DNA of 64,000 bases from WYZ-LMO2 sp038731605 (GCA_038731605.1 JAVYQP010000006.1:1-64000), one strand, 5' to 3'. Numbered from the stretch's first letter, positions 51,155 through 59,173 are shown. Notes: a model not told the origin generated them from the letters alone. Translations and numbers: made by a program.

Positions 51155-52180
51155 TCAAAACAAAACACGACCTTGCTCAAATCCAATTCTCCCAAGCTTC
51201 CTGCAGATCCTGAGATGCTTTTCAAACTTCGCCCAAAGCTTCTCATCCAAAAACCTCAGCTTCAAATCCTCCGCCCCAATCTTTCCCCTGAATTCTCCAA
51301 AGACTACAACGCTGTTCAGCCTTATGACACCGAAGATTAACGCCAGAGAGTATATTAGCCTTAGCATCGAACCGTGAGAGCAGAAGTCAGCACTAACGAC
51401 GTGGGGAAATTTAAAGTGGAAAAATTCGATTCCTTCAGCTTTGCAAAGATCTGCCATTTGGTTGTCTGCGGTGAGCAAAATTGGTAGCGCCGAACGTTCT
51501 TTTTCGAACTCCCTGAGCGTTTTAACTATTATGTAGTCGTTCTCCTCCTTATCCTTCCCACCTTTCCCAACTGCGCCGATCTCCAAGCCATAAGACCTTA
51601 GAAACCTGTATTCTGTGAGAGCAAGAAATGCGAGTCGAGACCTCTTCATCCTTCGATTGACGAACTCATCGAGCAGAAAATTCTGGTATCTTGCCTTTTT
51701 CTTCATCGAAACTATGTCCTTCTCCTGATACTTGAAGTTTAGAACACTTTCTATCTCGTTCCTCACGATCTCTATGAGAAGGACGTTCCTGAAATCGGAG
51801 AACGTGTTCGTGATAAATCTGTGGTAAACGACATTCGTGTCCGGGCAAAAGAGAACGGTTTTCTGCAGTGTTGAATAACTCTTAGCCCTCTCCAAGAAGT
51901 CCCCGAGGTTCTCGTATTTCATCGCTCCAGAAGCTATGAGAGCGCTGATAAAGTCGTTGTAGCTGGGCATCTCGTCCGCGAATTCTAAGAACTCGTTCTG
52001 CTGATCTTCAAACTCCTTTAGGCCGAGCAAAATTTTCAGAGAGTAGCCCTCTTCTTTAGCCCGAGCGTTGAAGAGCGTAAAATGTCTGTAAAGAGGATAC
52101 ATCACGCTGATCTCTTCTTCGAGCAGGTTTAGAAGGATTTGAATCTCTTCGGGGCTTACGATGGCTTCACTTCTTTGCAT
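51155..52180 (-). CDS. PIN-domain nuclease with N-terminal helical region
   Basis: A 341-residue protein. The first ~110 residues are helical and unassigned. Residues ~110-265 form a PIN domain with its acidic set: CPDTNVVYHRF, EIVRNEIESVL, KEENDYIIVKTLREFE and LLTADNQMADLCKAEGI. The last ~75 residues have a hydrophobic strand-helix part (RLIYSLALIFGVIRL) and a basic end. PIN domains cut single-stranded RNA. It overlaps the upstream CARF-like gene by 14 nt, so it belongs to the same operon. No matching antitoxin gene is present, so an ordinary VapBC pair is unlikely. Confidence 0.8.
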   Translation of the reverse strand: MQRSEAIVSPEEIQILLNLLEEEISVMYPLYRHFTLFNARAKEEGYSLKILLGLKEFEDQQNEFLEFADEMPSYNDFISALIASGAMKYENLGDFLERAKSYSTLQKTVLFCPDTNVVYHRFITNTFSDFRNVLLIEIVRNEIESVLNFKYQEKDIVSMKKKARYQNFLLDEFVNRRMKRSRLAFLALTEYRFLRSYGLEIGAVGKGGKDKEENDYIIVKTLREFEKERSALPILLTADNQMADLCKAEGIEFFHFKFPHVVSADFCSHGSMLRLIYSLALIFGVIRLNSVVVFGEFRGKIGAEDLKLRFLDEKLWAKFEKHLRICRKLGRIGFEQGRVLF

Positions 52181-52655
52181 GCTTCTCCGCCTCCTCGATG
52201 AAGTCCTTCAGCTCTTGATTCGCAAGCGGGATCATCATGTATGGCTTCTCTTCAAGCTTTTTCACAGCCAAGTAGAAAAGGTGGTCTATTTTTTGCTTCA
52301 TCGCTGGGATCAGGAGAGCGACAACCAACGCCTTTCTCCCCGGGGTTATGTCGATGGCGATGCGGTAACCTTCGGATCTCAACTTTTTTATGAGCTCGCT
52401 TACTTCGACGCCAGCGCTGAAGAATTCCGCCTCCTTGGAAATGTGCGTCTGAATCTCTGGAACGAAACCGAACTCCTCGCTCAAGACTTTTATTGCCTTC
52501 TCAGCCTTTGGCAAATCCTTTAGAAAGATCTCCTCGGTAAAGATGTGCACAACATCTGGGAAGAAGGATTTTTGAACTAAAACTGCGTAGTAAGCGTTTG
52601 AGAGAGCCCAGAGAGATCTCCCGAGGATCGTTATGTATGCTCTTTTTTCACTCAT
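52167..52655 (-). CDS. Single-domain CARF-like (Rossmann) protein
   Basis: A 162-residue alpha/beta protein. It starts AYITILGRSLWALSNAYYAVLV and has DVVHIFTEE and then the motif IDITPGRKALVVALLIPAMK near residues 98-117, in the position of the DxTGGTK loop of CARF domains that bind cyclic oligoadenylates; the loop is altered to TPGRK. It then reads HLFYLAVKK. Without an effector domain, it may sense a nucleotide and act on the neighbouring nucleases, or degrade the ligand like a ring nuclease. It overlaps the MBL gene by 4 nt and the PIN gene by 14 nt. Confidence 0.6.
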   Translation of the reverse strand: MSEKRAYITILGRSLWALSNAYYAVLVQKSFFPDVVHIFTEEIFLKDLPKAEKAIKVLSEEFGFVPEIQTHISKEAEFFSAGVEVSELIKKLRSEGYRIAIDITPGRKALVVALLIPAMKQKIDHLFYLAVKKLEEKPYMMIPLANQELKDFIEEAEKHAKK

Positions 52656-54190
52656 CGAAATTCCCTCGACTCACCGCATCTGATAGAGACCGCATTCTCG
52701 AAATTCTTAGTAAACCATTCGGCGTTTTTCGTGTGCACCGGGATGAGATAATCCGGATCTACTTCTTCAACAATTCTGACTACGTCCTCCCTCGAAACAT
52801 GCCCGGAAGCGTGGAATCCCCTCTCGAAGCAAATCTCTCCACCTTCAACTCTGAAGCCATGTGTTGAGAAGTTGAAGAGCTTCAGCCACTCGCTCAGCCT
52901 TAGGAAATCGAGCTTCTGCTCCTCATCAAGAGCCTCGCTCGACGAGTATATGTAAGCTCCTCCGCTCGGCTTTATGTCCAAGAGGTGCTTGATGTCGTAG
53001 TAGGAAAAGCAGATGATGAAGTTCTCTTGCTCCTTCTGGATCTTTTGCGGATCCACGTATCTTTCTCCCCATCTCTCCATCACAACCTCTGTCTCCCACT
53101 TCTCCCTTTCCGCCCTTAATTCCTTGTAGATTTTCAGATCCTTCATTCTGTCTAAGCCATCGACCCCCTCTATTGCGTAGAGCATATACGCATCCTTCGC
53201 AGTTACAACGAGCTCCCTCGAAGTCTTATTGGCTATCTCCTTGAAGATCTCGAGCCTTTCAAAGTTCCTTGGCGAAAAATCTGCGATCACTAAGCCTTTG
53301 GTTTGTCTAACTATATCCAAGCATCGATCGTATACTTCTTTCTCTGAAACTTCGCTCTCTGAGGGTTCCTTCGAAACTCTTGTGCCCTCTATTATCAGTA
53401 TTGACGCATTCTTCGCATTTTTTACGAAATCCCTCGTTTTTTCCGCATTTTTACCCTGTAACCTTATATCGCCTGTGTAAGCAAGAGAAGTGTCTCCTTG
53501 CAAAATGAAGGCAGTCGCACCGTAGATAGAGTGATCAACCTCAAACGCTTTTATCTCAAAGCCCAACTCTTTCTCGTCCAAACAGCAAACTTCTCCAGCT
53601 TCGAGCTTCTTCGCATTTTTAGCTTCTTGTCCAGGCTTCTTGCAGAGAAAATCCACGAGCTTCTCGCTTGGCTTTTCAGAGCAAATGAAATTCCTACCAG
53701 AATACGGAACCTTAGAACTGGAGTTTGTTTTTAAAACTCTGCTATCATCTTCGAGGGGAAACCTTTGCGAGTAGTAGCAGATCTCCGAGCCCAAGTGCGC
53801 TCTACCTGTGTCCCTCATCGCCTTCAGTATCGCTAAGGTCATCGGGGATGCCAATATTGGGATTTTTTCGCTGAGAAAACCTACGCAACCACAGTGATCC
53901 AAGTGCGCATGGCTTAAAAGCACCGCAGTGACATTTAGCGAGGGAGAACTCGACAAATCAACGTCTGAAGGAATCAAATCCTCCCTGTATATGTTCAGCC
54001 TTGGTATGAGCCCAAGGTAAAGGCTATCGTGGACCCCCCGAACCGCTCTTTCGTTTAAAAACTCCTCGAAATACGTCTTCTGCCTCGAGAAGTTCATCCC
54101 GAAGTCTAGAAAAACGCCCCCTTTTCCCCATTCAACGTAAATCTTGTTCCCTCCTATGGTTTCTGCACCATCGAAGATCGTTACCTTCAT
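52652..54190 (-). CDS. RNase J-like MBL/beta-CASP nuclease
   Basis: A 512-residue metallo-beta-lactamase nuclease. Metal ligands appear in order: SHAHLDHCGC (motif 2), VDHSIYGA (motif 3 His), YTGDIRLQGK (motif 4 Asp), FHASGHVSREDVV (beta-CASP His) and LIPVHTKN (last His). The region 165-215 holds an unusual insert with several cysteines (FICSEKP, FLCKKPG, GEVCCLDE). It is most like RNase J or archaeal aCPSF-type exo/endonucleases but lacks KH domains. It overlaps both neighbours by 4 nt. Confidence 0.82.
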   Translation of the reverse strand: MKVTIFDGAETIGGNKIYVEWGKGGVFLDFGMNFSRQKTYFEEFLNERAVRGVHDSLYLGLIPRLNIYREDLIPSDVDLSSSPSLNVTAVLLSHAHLDHCGCVGFLSEKIPILASPMTLAILKAMRDTGRAHLGSEICYYSQRFPLEDDSRVLKTNSSSKVPYSGRNFICSEKPSEKLVDFLCKKPGQEAKNAKKLEAGEVCCLDEKELGFEIKAFEVDHSIYGATAFILQGDTSLAYTGDIRLQGKNAEKTRDFVKNAKNASILIIEGTRVSKEPSESEVSEKEVYDRCLDIVRQTKGLVIADFSPRNFERLEIFKEIANKTSRELVVTAKDAYMLYAIEGVDGLDRMKDLKIYKELRAEREKWETEVVMERWGERYVDPQKIQKEQENFIICFSYYDIKHLLDIKPSGGAYIYSSSEALDEEQKLDFLRLSEWLKLFNFSTHGFRVEGGEICFERGFHASGHVSREDVVRIVEEVDPDYLIPVHTKNAEWFTKNFENAVSIRCGESREFR

Positions 54191-55182
54191 TTCGCTCCCT
54201 CCAGATCCCTTAAACTCGAATAAAAAGCTTTAAGGCTGTTAAAAGCTTGCTGAACCTTTGGAACGTTGTTGCTGGCGTTGTTTATGTGCCTGATCAGTGT
54301 ATCCAGTTTTTCTTCCAGTCCTCCAAGGTAGTGTCCGAGTTCGTCTATCTTCTTCCGAATCTCTTCTGCGCTCTTTGATATCTCCTCGGCTCTAATCTTC
54401 GCAGAGATCAGACTGAGAAATGCGGGGAGAATAGATGGAGACGTGAGTATTACTCCCTCTTTTGACGCTTCAACAGCTATTTCAGGCGACTCCGAGACTA
54501 TTTTGTAGTAAATCGCATCCGAAGGAATGAACATGAAGGTGAAATCCATCGTGTTGTCTTTTCCGACGTATTTCGACTTTATGGCTTCGATATGCTTTCT
54601 AACATCGCTGAGAAACATGTTCCAGAACTTCTCCTTCTCTTCAGCCCTCTCTGACTCGCAGAACTTCTTAAAGTTTTCAAGCGGAAACTTTGAATCGATA
54701 CAGAGGAATCTGTTCTCCTCGACAAGAACGCATGCATCTGGAACTCCGTTGCCTATATTTTCTCGAAACCTAAGTCTTTGCGGTGGAAAAATGTCTTTGA
54801 GCAGATTTTCCAGCTGTAGTTCTCCAAACTTCGCCCTCGAGCTCTTAACTTCAAACATCGACTTCAGATCGGAAGTTATGCTTTTCAGATCCTTAGAGGC
54901 TTCTTTCAGCTTTCCCAAGTCTTCTTGAATTCCCAGCTCCTTTAAAGAAGTTGCAAAAGCTCCTTTAATGATTTCAGTATTTCTTGAAAGGCTCGAAGCA
55001 AAGAGATTCTCAAAAATACCCGTAGAGCTCTGAATCGTTCTCATAATGGAGTTTTCAACCATCTGCTGTAGATTCGTTTCTAAAGAGTTCAGTTTCTCGC
55101 CCAACTCCTTTACTCTACTTCTGTAGTTGAAGAGAAGTAGTAAAACGAGGATCAAAAACAGAGCTAAGATATACTCTATCAC
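54187..55182 (-). CDS. rmuC: RmuC-family membrane-anchored nuclease-like protein
   Basis: A 331-residue protein: one N-terminal membrane helix (residues 4-20), a coiled-coil (25-110), then the RmuC nuclease-like core with FGELQLENLLKDIFPPQRLRF, VPDACVLVEENRFLCIDSKFPLENF (the D...DxK metal site) and FMFIPSDAIYYKIV, followed by another coiled coil. RmuC limits recombination or rearrangement of DNA in bacteria, mechanism unclear; it is restriction-endonuclease-fold. GTG start at 55182 overlaps the regulator stop (GTGA), and its end overlaps the MBL gene. Confidence 0.85.
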   Translation of the reverse strand: MIEYILALFLILVLLLLFNYRSRVKELGEKLNSLETNLQQMVENSIMRTIQSSTGIFENLFASSLSRNTEIIKGAFATSLKELGIQEDLGKLKEASKDLKSITSDLKSMFEVKSSRAKFGELQLENLLKDIFPPQRLRFRENIGNGVPDACVLVEENRFLCIDSKFPLENFKKFCESERAEEKEKFWNMFLSDVRKHIEAIKSKYVGKDNTMDFTFMFIPSDAIYYKIVSESPEIAVEASKEGVILTSPSILPAFLSLISAKIRAEEISKSAEEIRKKIDELGHYLGGLEEKLDTLIRHINNASNNVPKVQQAFNSLKAFYSSLRDLEGAK

Positions 55183-55871
55183 AATTTCACCTCCGCCAAG
55201 ATTTTTCCGAGCTCCGTGAGATAGATTCTTACATTCCTTCCAACTTTCTCCCTCTTGATGAGTCCCATGGCTTCAAGTCTCGAAACCAAATGGCTAAGCC
55301 TCGACCTTTCGTTGAAGAACTCCCTCGAGTTCTTGTCTATCGATGGATTCAGCTTTATCACCAACTCGTCAAGCGAGTTAAGACCGCCGTCGATTGCAGA
55401 GAGAGCCCTGAGTTGTTCTCCTATCGGAAAATCGATTGGAAGAATCGGAATCTCGATGATCTGCTCTATTCCAATCTCTTCAAAGTTCTCATCGTATTTC
55501 GGAATCGAGGTAAAAACCCTACATTTAGCAACGCATCCTGCGATGTAACCTGCGATCGCCAAAATGCGAAGCGATCCAGATGCGTTGATGATGACTTCTC
55601 TTCCCAACGCTTTTTCAGTCCTTATAATTTCGAGAAGTTGCACAACTGCCTTCATCAGGTTTCTCTTGTTTATCTCTGCAATCTCAACCTCAAAACTGCT
55701 TTTTAGCTCGCTTCTCAACTCCTCCGCTACCCTTCTGACTTTTTCTTCGCCAGAAATTTCCTCTTCGCCAACAAAAAGGACTATCTTTTCCACGGGTAGC
55801 TTTAAAGCCCTTATCGACTCCAAAAGTCTTTCCTTGTGGTGCCCAACGAAGACGAGTTGGGTCACTCTCAT
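55179..55871 (-). CDS. CARF-like/winged-helix transcription regulator (Csa3-like)
   Basis: A 230-residue regulator. Residues 1-125 are a Rossmann-type CARF-like domain: TQLVFVGHHKERLLESIRAL, KIVLFVGEEE and the ligand-loop motif INASGSLRILAIAGYIAG, where CARF domains have N-T/S-G-G-T-K. Residues ~155-230 are a winged helix (LRALSAIDGGLNSLDELV, SRLSHLVSRLEAMGLIKREKVGRNVRIYLT). This is the plan of Csa3, the CRISPR regulator that responds to cyclic tetra-adenylate, and of related HFX_2341-type proteins. ATG 55871 is supported by a TATA box. It leads the operon and may bind the palindrome upstream. Confidence 0.7.
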   Translation of the reverse strand: MRVTQLVFVGHHKERLLESIRALKLPVEKIVLFVGEEEISGEEKVRRVAEELRSELKSSFEVEIAEINKRNLMKAVVQLLEIIRTEKALGREVIINASGSLRILAIAGYIAGCVAKCRVFTSIPKYDENFEEIGIEQIIEIPILPIDFPIGEQLRALSAIDGGLNSLDELVIKLNPSIDKNSREFFNERSRLSHLVSRLEAMGLIKREKVGRNVRIYLTELGKILAEVKL

Positions 55872-55896
55872 CTGCCTCGAATCGTTTTCAAGACAC

Positions 55897-55906
55897 TTAA
55901 ATTTTT
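55897..55906 (-). promoter_or_regulatory. TATA box of the CARF-like/RmuC/MBL/PIN operon
   Basis: AAAAATTTAA on the minus strand, 26-35 nt before ATG 55871. It is the only promoter seen for the five overlapping genes. Confidence 0.5.
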
Positions 55907-55907
55907 T

Positions 55908-55919
55908 GTTCAATTGAAC
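55908..55919. promoter_or_regulatory. Perfect palindrome next to the TATA box (candidate operator)
   Basis: GTTCAATTGAAC, a perfect 12-bp palindrome immediately upstream of the operon TATA box, over the BRE position. It is a likely binding site for a dimeric winged-helix regulator such as the operon's own first product. Confidence 0.5.
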
Positions 55920-56006
55920 TTTGTTTTAAATTATCTCTCGAACGTTTTGGGTGGTATCTTCCGCTGAACGAGCCTATTTCAAGCGCTTAGTTTAATTGTA
56001 AAACTA

Positions 56007-56089
56007 TGCGGGGGGAGGGATTTGAACCCTCGAACCCCTACGGGACTGGACCCTGAATCCAGCGCCTTTGTCCACTCGGCAACCCCCGC
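56007..56089 (-). tRNA. tRNA-Leu (CAG)
   Basis: 83 nt on the minus strand with a long variable arm (class II). Acceptor GCGGGGG pairs perfectly with CCCCCGC, discriminator A. The anticodon stem CTGGA/TCCAG encloses TTCAGGG with anticodon CAG (codon CUG). T-arm GAGGG-TTCAAAT-CCCTC. No intron and no encoded CCA. A TGATATAAAC TATA-like element lies about 30 nt upstream. Confidence 0.95.
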
Positions 56090-56238
56090 TGTATAGCATT
56101 ATCCGAGTTTGTTTATATCACTTTCCAAAGGTTTAACGAAGTTCATAAGCGAGGACATGAGTTATCACATAAGAAAAGGCGTTTTCATAGAATAAAACAT
56201 AATTATTAAATATAATATATAGCGTTAAGATGAAAAAG

Positions 56239-56247
56239 CTTATATAG
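56239..56247 (+). promoter_or_regulatory. TATA box of the PAS/GAF gene
   Basis: CTTATATAG centred 25 nt before ATG 56268. The 178-nt gap upstream of this gene (56090-56267) is AT-rich with no other recognisable element apart from the tRNA promoter. Confidence 0.5.
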
Positions 56248-56267
56248 TTGCAATTTATTGATTTGAT

Positions 56268-57482
56268 ATGAACTTCGAAGAGCTATTTAAGGATTTTCCC
56301 ATAGCGATCCTAATTCTTGGTGAAAATTTCGCTTACGAAAACAAGAAAGCGGTGGAGATAAAGCTCAAAGAAAATCTTGGTAAAGATATAATAAAACACA
56401 ATAATAAAATATTTAAAATACTTGAAGAGAAGATCCGTGATTTCAACGTGGTTATAGGCATAGAATACACGGAGGAACAGAGGAGCATCGAAATACTCAG
56501 GATATACCAGAGATTCTTCAGAGAAGCCAAAGACTTCTTCTTTATACTCGATGAGCGTGGGAGATTTCTCGAAGTTAATCCGAGCTACGAAATTCTCGGC
56601 TTTAAAAGAGAGGAGATCGTTGGAAAGAATTCACGTGTGATCGCCTTTGAAGACCAGATAGACGTTCTCAGGGAAAACTTCAAGAGAGTTCTCAAGGGGG
56701 AGACTGTTAGATTCGTCTTTAAAGCCAAAACCGCAAAAGGTGAGCCGAGGTTCCTTGACGTCCTCGAATGGCCAAGGTTCTCAGATGGAGAAATCATTGG
56801 TAGCGAAGGTGTGGCGAGAGACGTTACAGATAGCAAAAAACTGGAGATCGAACTCGAGAGAACGAACAGAACCTTAAAAATCCTGAACAAGATAAACCAA
56901 CAGATTTTCAGAGAAATAGACGAATATTCCCTACTCCTGAGGGTTCAGAGAATTCTGAAAGAGTTTGGCATCAAGGCATATGCTTGGCTTGTCGATTCAG
57001 GAAACCTCGTCGAAGCTGTTCCCAACGCCTCCGAGTGCCAGCTGAGCGGAAAAATGGAGTTCAAGTTCGAAAAATGCACGTGCCCCAAGGCGAGCGATAA
57101 ATCCCTTGTGATCCCCATTACATTCGAGGGTAAAATCTTGGGAATCTTAGCCTTATGCTCGATTGGAGAATTAGCGGAGAACGAGATCCAGATTTTTTCA
57201 CAGCTTAGCGAAGACCTTGGATTTGCGATAAACCACTACAAGGTGGAGAGACAAAGAAGAATACTTTCCCACCTATTGACCGAAAACCTCCGCCAGTTCG
57301 AAGCCCTTGCGGACAAACTCAGAAACCCGCTTGCAATCGCCATGGGGTATGCTGAAATAAGGGGCGAGGTTGGTTGTGACAAAGCGATTGAAGAGATTGA
57401 AAAACAGCTGAGAAGGATCTTAGAAACGGTTGAAGAGCTCAGGTTCCAAGAGACTCTGAGCTATCTCCTGACGAAAAAATGA
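56268..57482 (+). CDS. PAS-GAF sensor with degenerate histidine-kinase dimerisation domain
   Basis: A 404-residue soluble sensor. A short N-terminal domain is followed by a PAS domain (about 80-200: FFFILDERGRFLEVNPSYEILGFKREEIVGKN, ending SEGVARDVTDSKK), a GAF domain (about 215-330) with CTCPKA cysteines, then a DHp-like helix pair (FEALADKLRNPLAIAMGYAEI). There the usual HELRNPL box has Asp-Lys in place of His-Glu, and no ATPase domain follows. So it cannot be an ordinary histidine kinase. A TATA box precedes it; its stop overlaps the start of the membrane gene (ATGA). Confidence 0.78.
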   Translation: MNFEELFKDFPIAILILGENFAYENKKAVEIKLKENLGKDIIKHNNKIFKILEEKIRDFNVVIGIEYTEEQRSIEILRIYQRFFREAKDFFFILDERGRFLEVNPSYEILGFKREEIVGKNSRVIAFEDQIDVLRENFKRVLKGETVRFVFKAKTAKGEPRFLDVLEWPRFSDGEIIGSEGVARDVTDSKKLEIELERTNRTLKILNKINQQIFREIDEYSLLLRVQRILKEFGIKAYAWLVDSGNLVEAVPNASECQLSGKMEFKFEKCTCPKASDKSLVIPITFEGKILGILALCSIGELAENEIQIFSQLSEDLGFAINHYKVERQRRILSHLLTENLRQFEALADKLRNPLAIAMGYAEIRGEVGCDKAIEEIEKQLRRILETVEELRFQETLSYLLTKK

Positions 57483-58510
57483 GTATGAAATACCTGATAT
57501 TCCCAGAACAAGATCTCGAAAAACTGCTGAATGAGCTGAAAGGAGTTCTTAAGCCTACTTTTAGGAGATCCAAAAACGTGGAGATCCTCGCCGAAGGGGA
57601 TGGTGTGCTCTTGGGGAAGTATAGATCCATTCTCTTTCTAATCTCAAATTTCGAGACTCTACTGATCCCGATTGCGAAGTTCGAGATTGCGTTAAAGACG
57701 GTTGAAAAAGGTGAGAACTTTGCCTACGGGAAATACAGAATCGAAGAAGTGATCGAGATCGAAACGGAGTTCGATAAAGAGCTTTTTTACGATCTTTTGC
57801 CAGCCCTGTTTTCAGAGATTGCGATTGCAAGGGCTACCCTTAGAGATTGCTTCCTCACCCAAAGCCACATCGCAGAGAAAATGTCGAAGGTGAGGGATCT
57901 GATTAAAAAAGAAGCTAAAAACCTCGAAAGCTATGCCATAGAGCTCGCAAGAGAGAGGGACTCCTTTTTTATTGTCTATTCGAACTTCGTTGCCAAGGTG
58001 GATGAAGCAGAGACGTCGATCGCAAGCGCAAGGTTCTTTGTCGAGAGACTCGGTGGTTTCATCAAGGAGGAGGTTGCCAGACTCGAGAACTCCGCAAAAG
58101 TTGCTAAGAAATTCGCCGAAGAGTGTGAAAGAGTTCTGAGGGAGATCGAGAACAGGTTCAACATGATCTACTTGCAAATAGAGATGGAACGAAGGAAGGA
58201 GGAGTTCGAAATTGGGAAGAAGACTTCGGCGATCACAGCTGCAGCGGTTGTGATCGAGTTCGTCGCAGTCGCTTATTACTCGCTGAAAATTTGGGAAAGC
58301 TATCTCCCGATCGAAAAGTTGCCCAGGATCTTGTCCTTTTCCCTGCTGATGTCGTTCACACTTTCCGTAGTATTTCTCACAGAGGCTATTGGTAGCTACT
58401 TGAAGGAGAAAAGGATCAAAAAATTGTTTTTGAGCTCGGCAATTTTAGCCTCTATGCTCGCACTGATGATCATCCTTCCCCTTTACTACCAAGCAGTAGC
58501 AGAACTTTGA
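57479..58510 (+). CDS. Coiled-coil membrane protein partner of the PAS/GAF sensor
   Basis: A 343-residue protein that I cannot assign. It has a mixed N-terminal domain (1-120), long charged coiled-coil helices (about 130-245: SHIAEKMSKVRDLIKKEAKNLESYAIEL; RLENSAKVAKKFAEECERVLREIENRF), then three membrane helices near the C-terminus (about 250-272, 284-303, 318-339). This outline resembles CorA, but the GMN motif is missing. It overlaps the sensor gene by 4 nt and overlaps the half-ferritin gene on the other strand by 41 nt. Confidence 0.6.
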   Translation: MSMKYLIFPEQDLEKLLNELKGVLKPTFRRSKNVEILAEGDGVLLGKYRSILFLISNFETLLIPIAKFEIALKTVEKGENFAYGKYRIEEVIEIETEFDKELFYDLLPALFSEIAIARATLRDCFLTQSHIAEKMSKVRDLIKKEAKNLESYAIELARERDSFFIVYSNFVAKVDEAETSIASARFFVERLGGFIKEEVARLENSAKVAKKFAEECERVLREIENRFNMIYLQIEMERRKEEFEIGKKTSAITAAAVVIEFVAVAYYSLKIWESYLPIEKLPRILSFSLLMSFTLSVVFLTEAIGSYLKEKRIKKLFLSSAILASMLALMIILPLYYQAVAEL

Positions 58511-58670
58511 GTCTATCGTTTATTATTCGAATGTGCTCCCTTTCCTGCGCTATTAGGTATTCGAGAACGTCCGCAGTCTCAGCTGTCGCTTTTTCTCTCA
58601 TTTCGCTGTATACCCTTATCGCCTCCTTTTCGAGCTCTAACGCCTTTCTCAAAATCTCTTCGGGTGTCAT
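58470..58670 (-). CDS. Half-length ferritin/rubrerythrin-like protein
   Basis: A 66-residue, two-helix protein: PEEILRKALELEKEAIRVYSEM and TADVLEYLIAQEREHIRIINDRL. The Glu residues of LELEKEA and the ExxH of EREHIRI match one half of a ferritin-like di-iron bundle, so it would need to dimerise, as encapsulated ferritins do. No encapsulin gene is seen. The ATG at 58670 overlaps the flavin-reductase stop (ATGA). It closes a ferritin operon, which fits a role with iron or peroxide. Confidence 0.65.
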   Translation of the reverse strand: MTPEEILRKALELEKEAIRVYSEMREKATAETADVLEYLIAQEREHIRIINDRLKVLLLLGSKGEG

Positions 58671-59173
58671 TTCTCCAAGTAAACGGTCGCAGTCTTTGGA
58701 GCCTTTCCCTCTTTCACGGAGTGGTAATACTCGTATGTCATCGGCGGTGCATCGCTGATGATTTCCGCGTCCACAACTTTTCCAACGAAGATCGTGTGCG
58801 TTCCAACGTCGCACTCGTTCTCGAGTTCCGCTTCAAAAAACGCAACCGCATGGTCAAGAACGATCGGTGCTCCAGTTTTTCCGATTTTGAAGTTTACGCC
58901 TTCGAACTTGTTGAAATCTCTGCTGTTTCTAAAGCCAAATCTCCCTATGAACTGCATAGGCGTCTCTTTTTCAAGAACACTAACGGAGAAGACTCTTGAG
59001 CTCTTAACAAACTCGTGAGTCGTGTTCTTCTTGTTGAGACAAACTGCAATCTTTGGAGGTTCAGACGTAACTTGGAACACTGTGTTCGCTATCTGTGCCG
59101 AGAACTTTCCCTCTTTGACGGAAGCAACTATGTATAAGCCGTAACTAATCTTGAACAGCGCTTGCAGGTTCAT
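58667..59173 (-). CDS. Flavin reductase-like FMN-binding split-barrel protein
   Basis: A 168-residue flavoprotein of the flavin reductase/flavoredoxin type. It starts LFKISYGLYIVASVKEGKFSAQIANTVFQVT, then PKIAVCLNKKNTTHEFVKSSRVFSVSVLEKE, and ends with HTIFVGKVVDAEIISDAPPMTYEYYHSVKEG, all family landmarks. It likely passes electrons between NAD(P)H or rubredoxin and a partner such as the flanking ferritin. ATG 59173 lies inside the ferritin end (29-nt overlap). Confidence 0.85.
   Translation of the reverse strand: MNLQALFKISYGLYIVASVKEGKFSAQIANTVFQVTSEPPKIAVCLNKKNTTHEFVKSSRVFSVSVLEKETPMQFIGRFGFRNSRDFNKFEGVNFKIGKTGAPIVLDHAVAFFEAELENECDVGTHTIFVGKVVDAEIISDAPPMTYEYYHSVKEGKAPKTATVYLEK

Noticed and set aside
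51155..52655. PIN protein plus small partner as a VapBC toxin-antitoxin pair
   Set aside because: The PIN protein is 341 residues, far longer than VapC, and the neighbour is a Rossmann-like 162-residue protein, not a ribbon-helix-helix or AbrB antitoxin.
57479..58510. CorA-type magnesium transporter
   Set aside because: Coiled coil followed by C-terminal membrane helices is similar in outline, but the GMN motif is missing and there are three helices.
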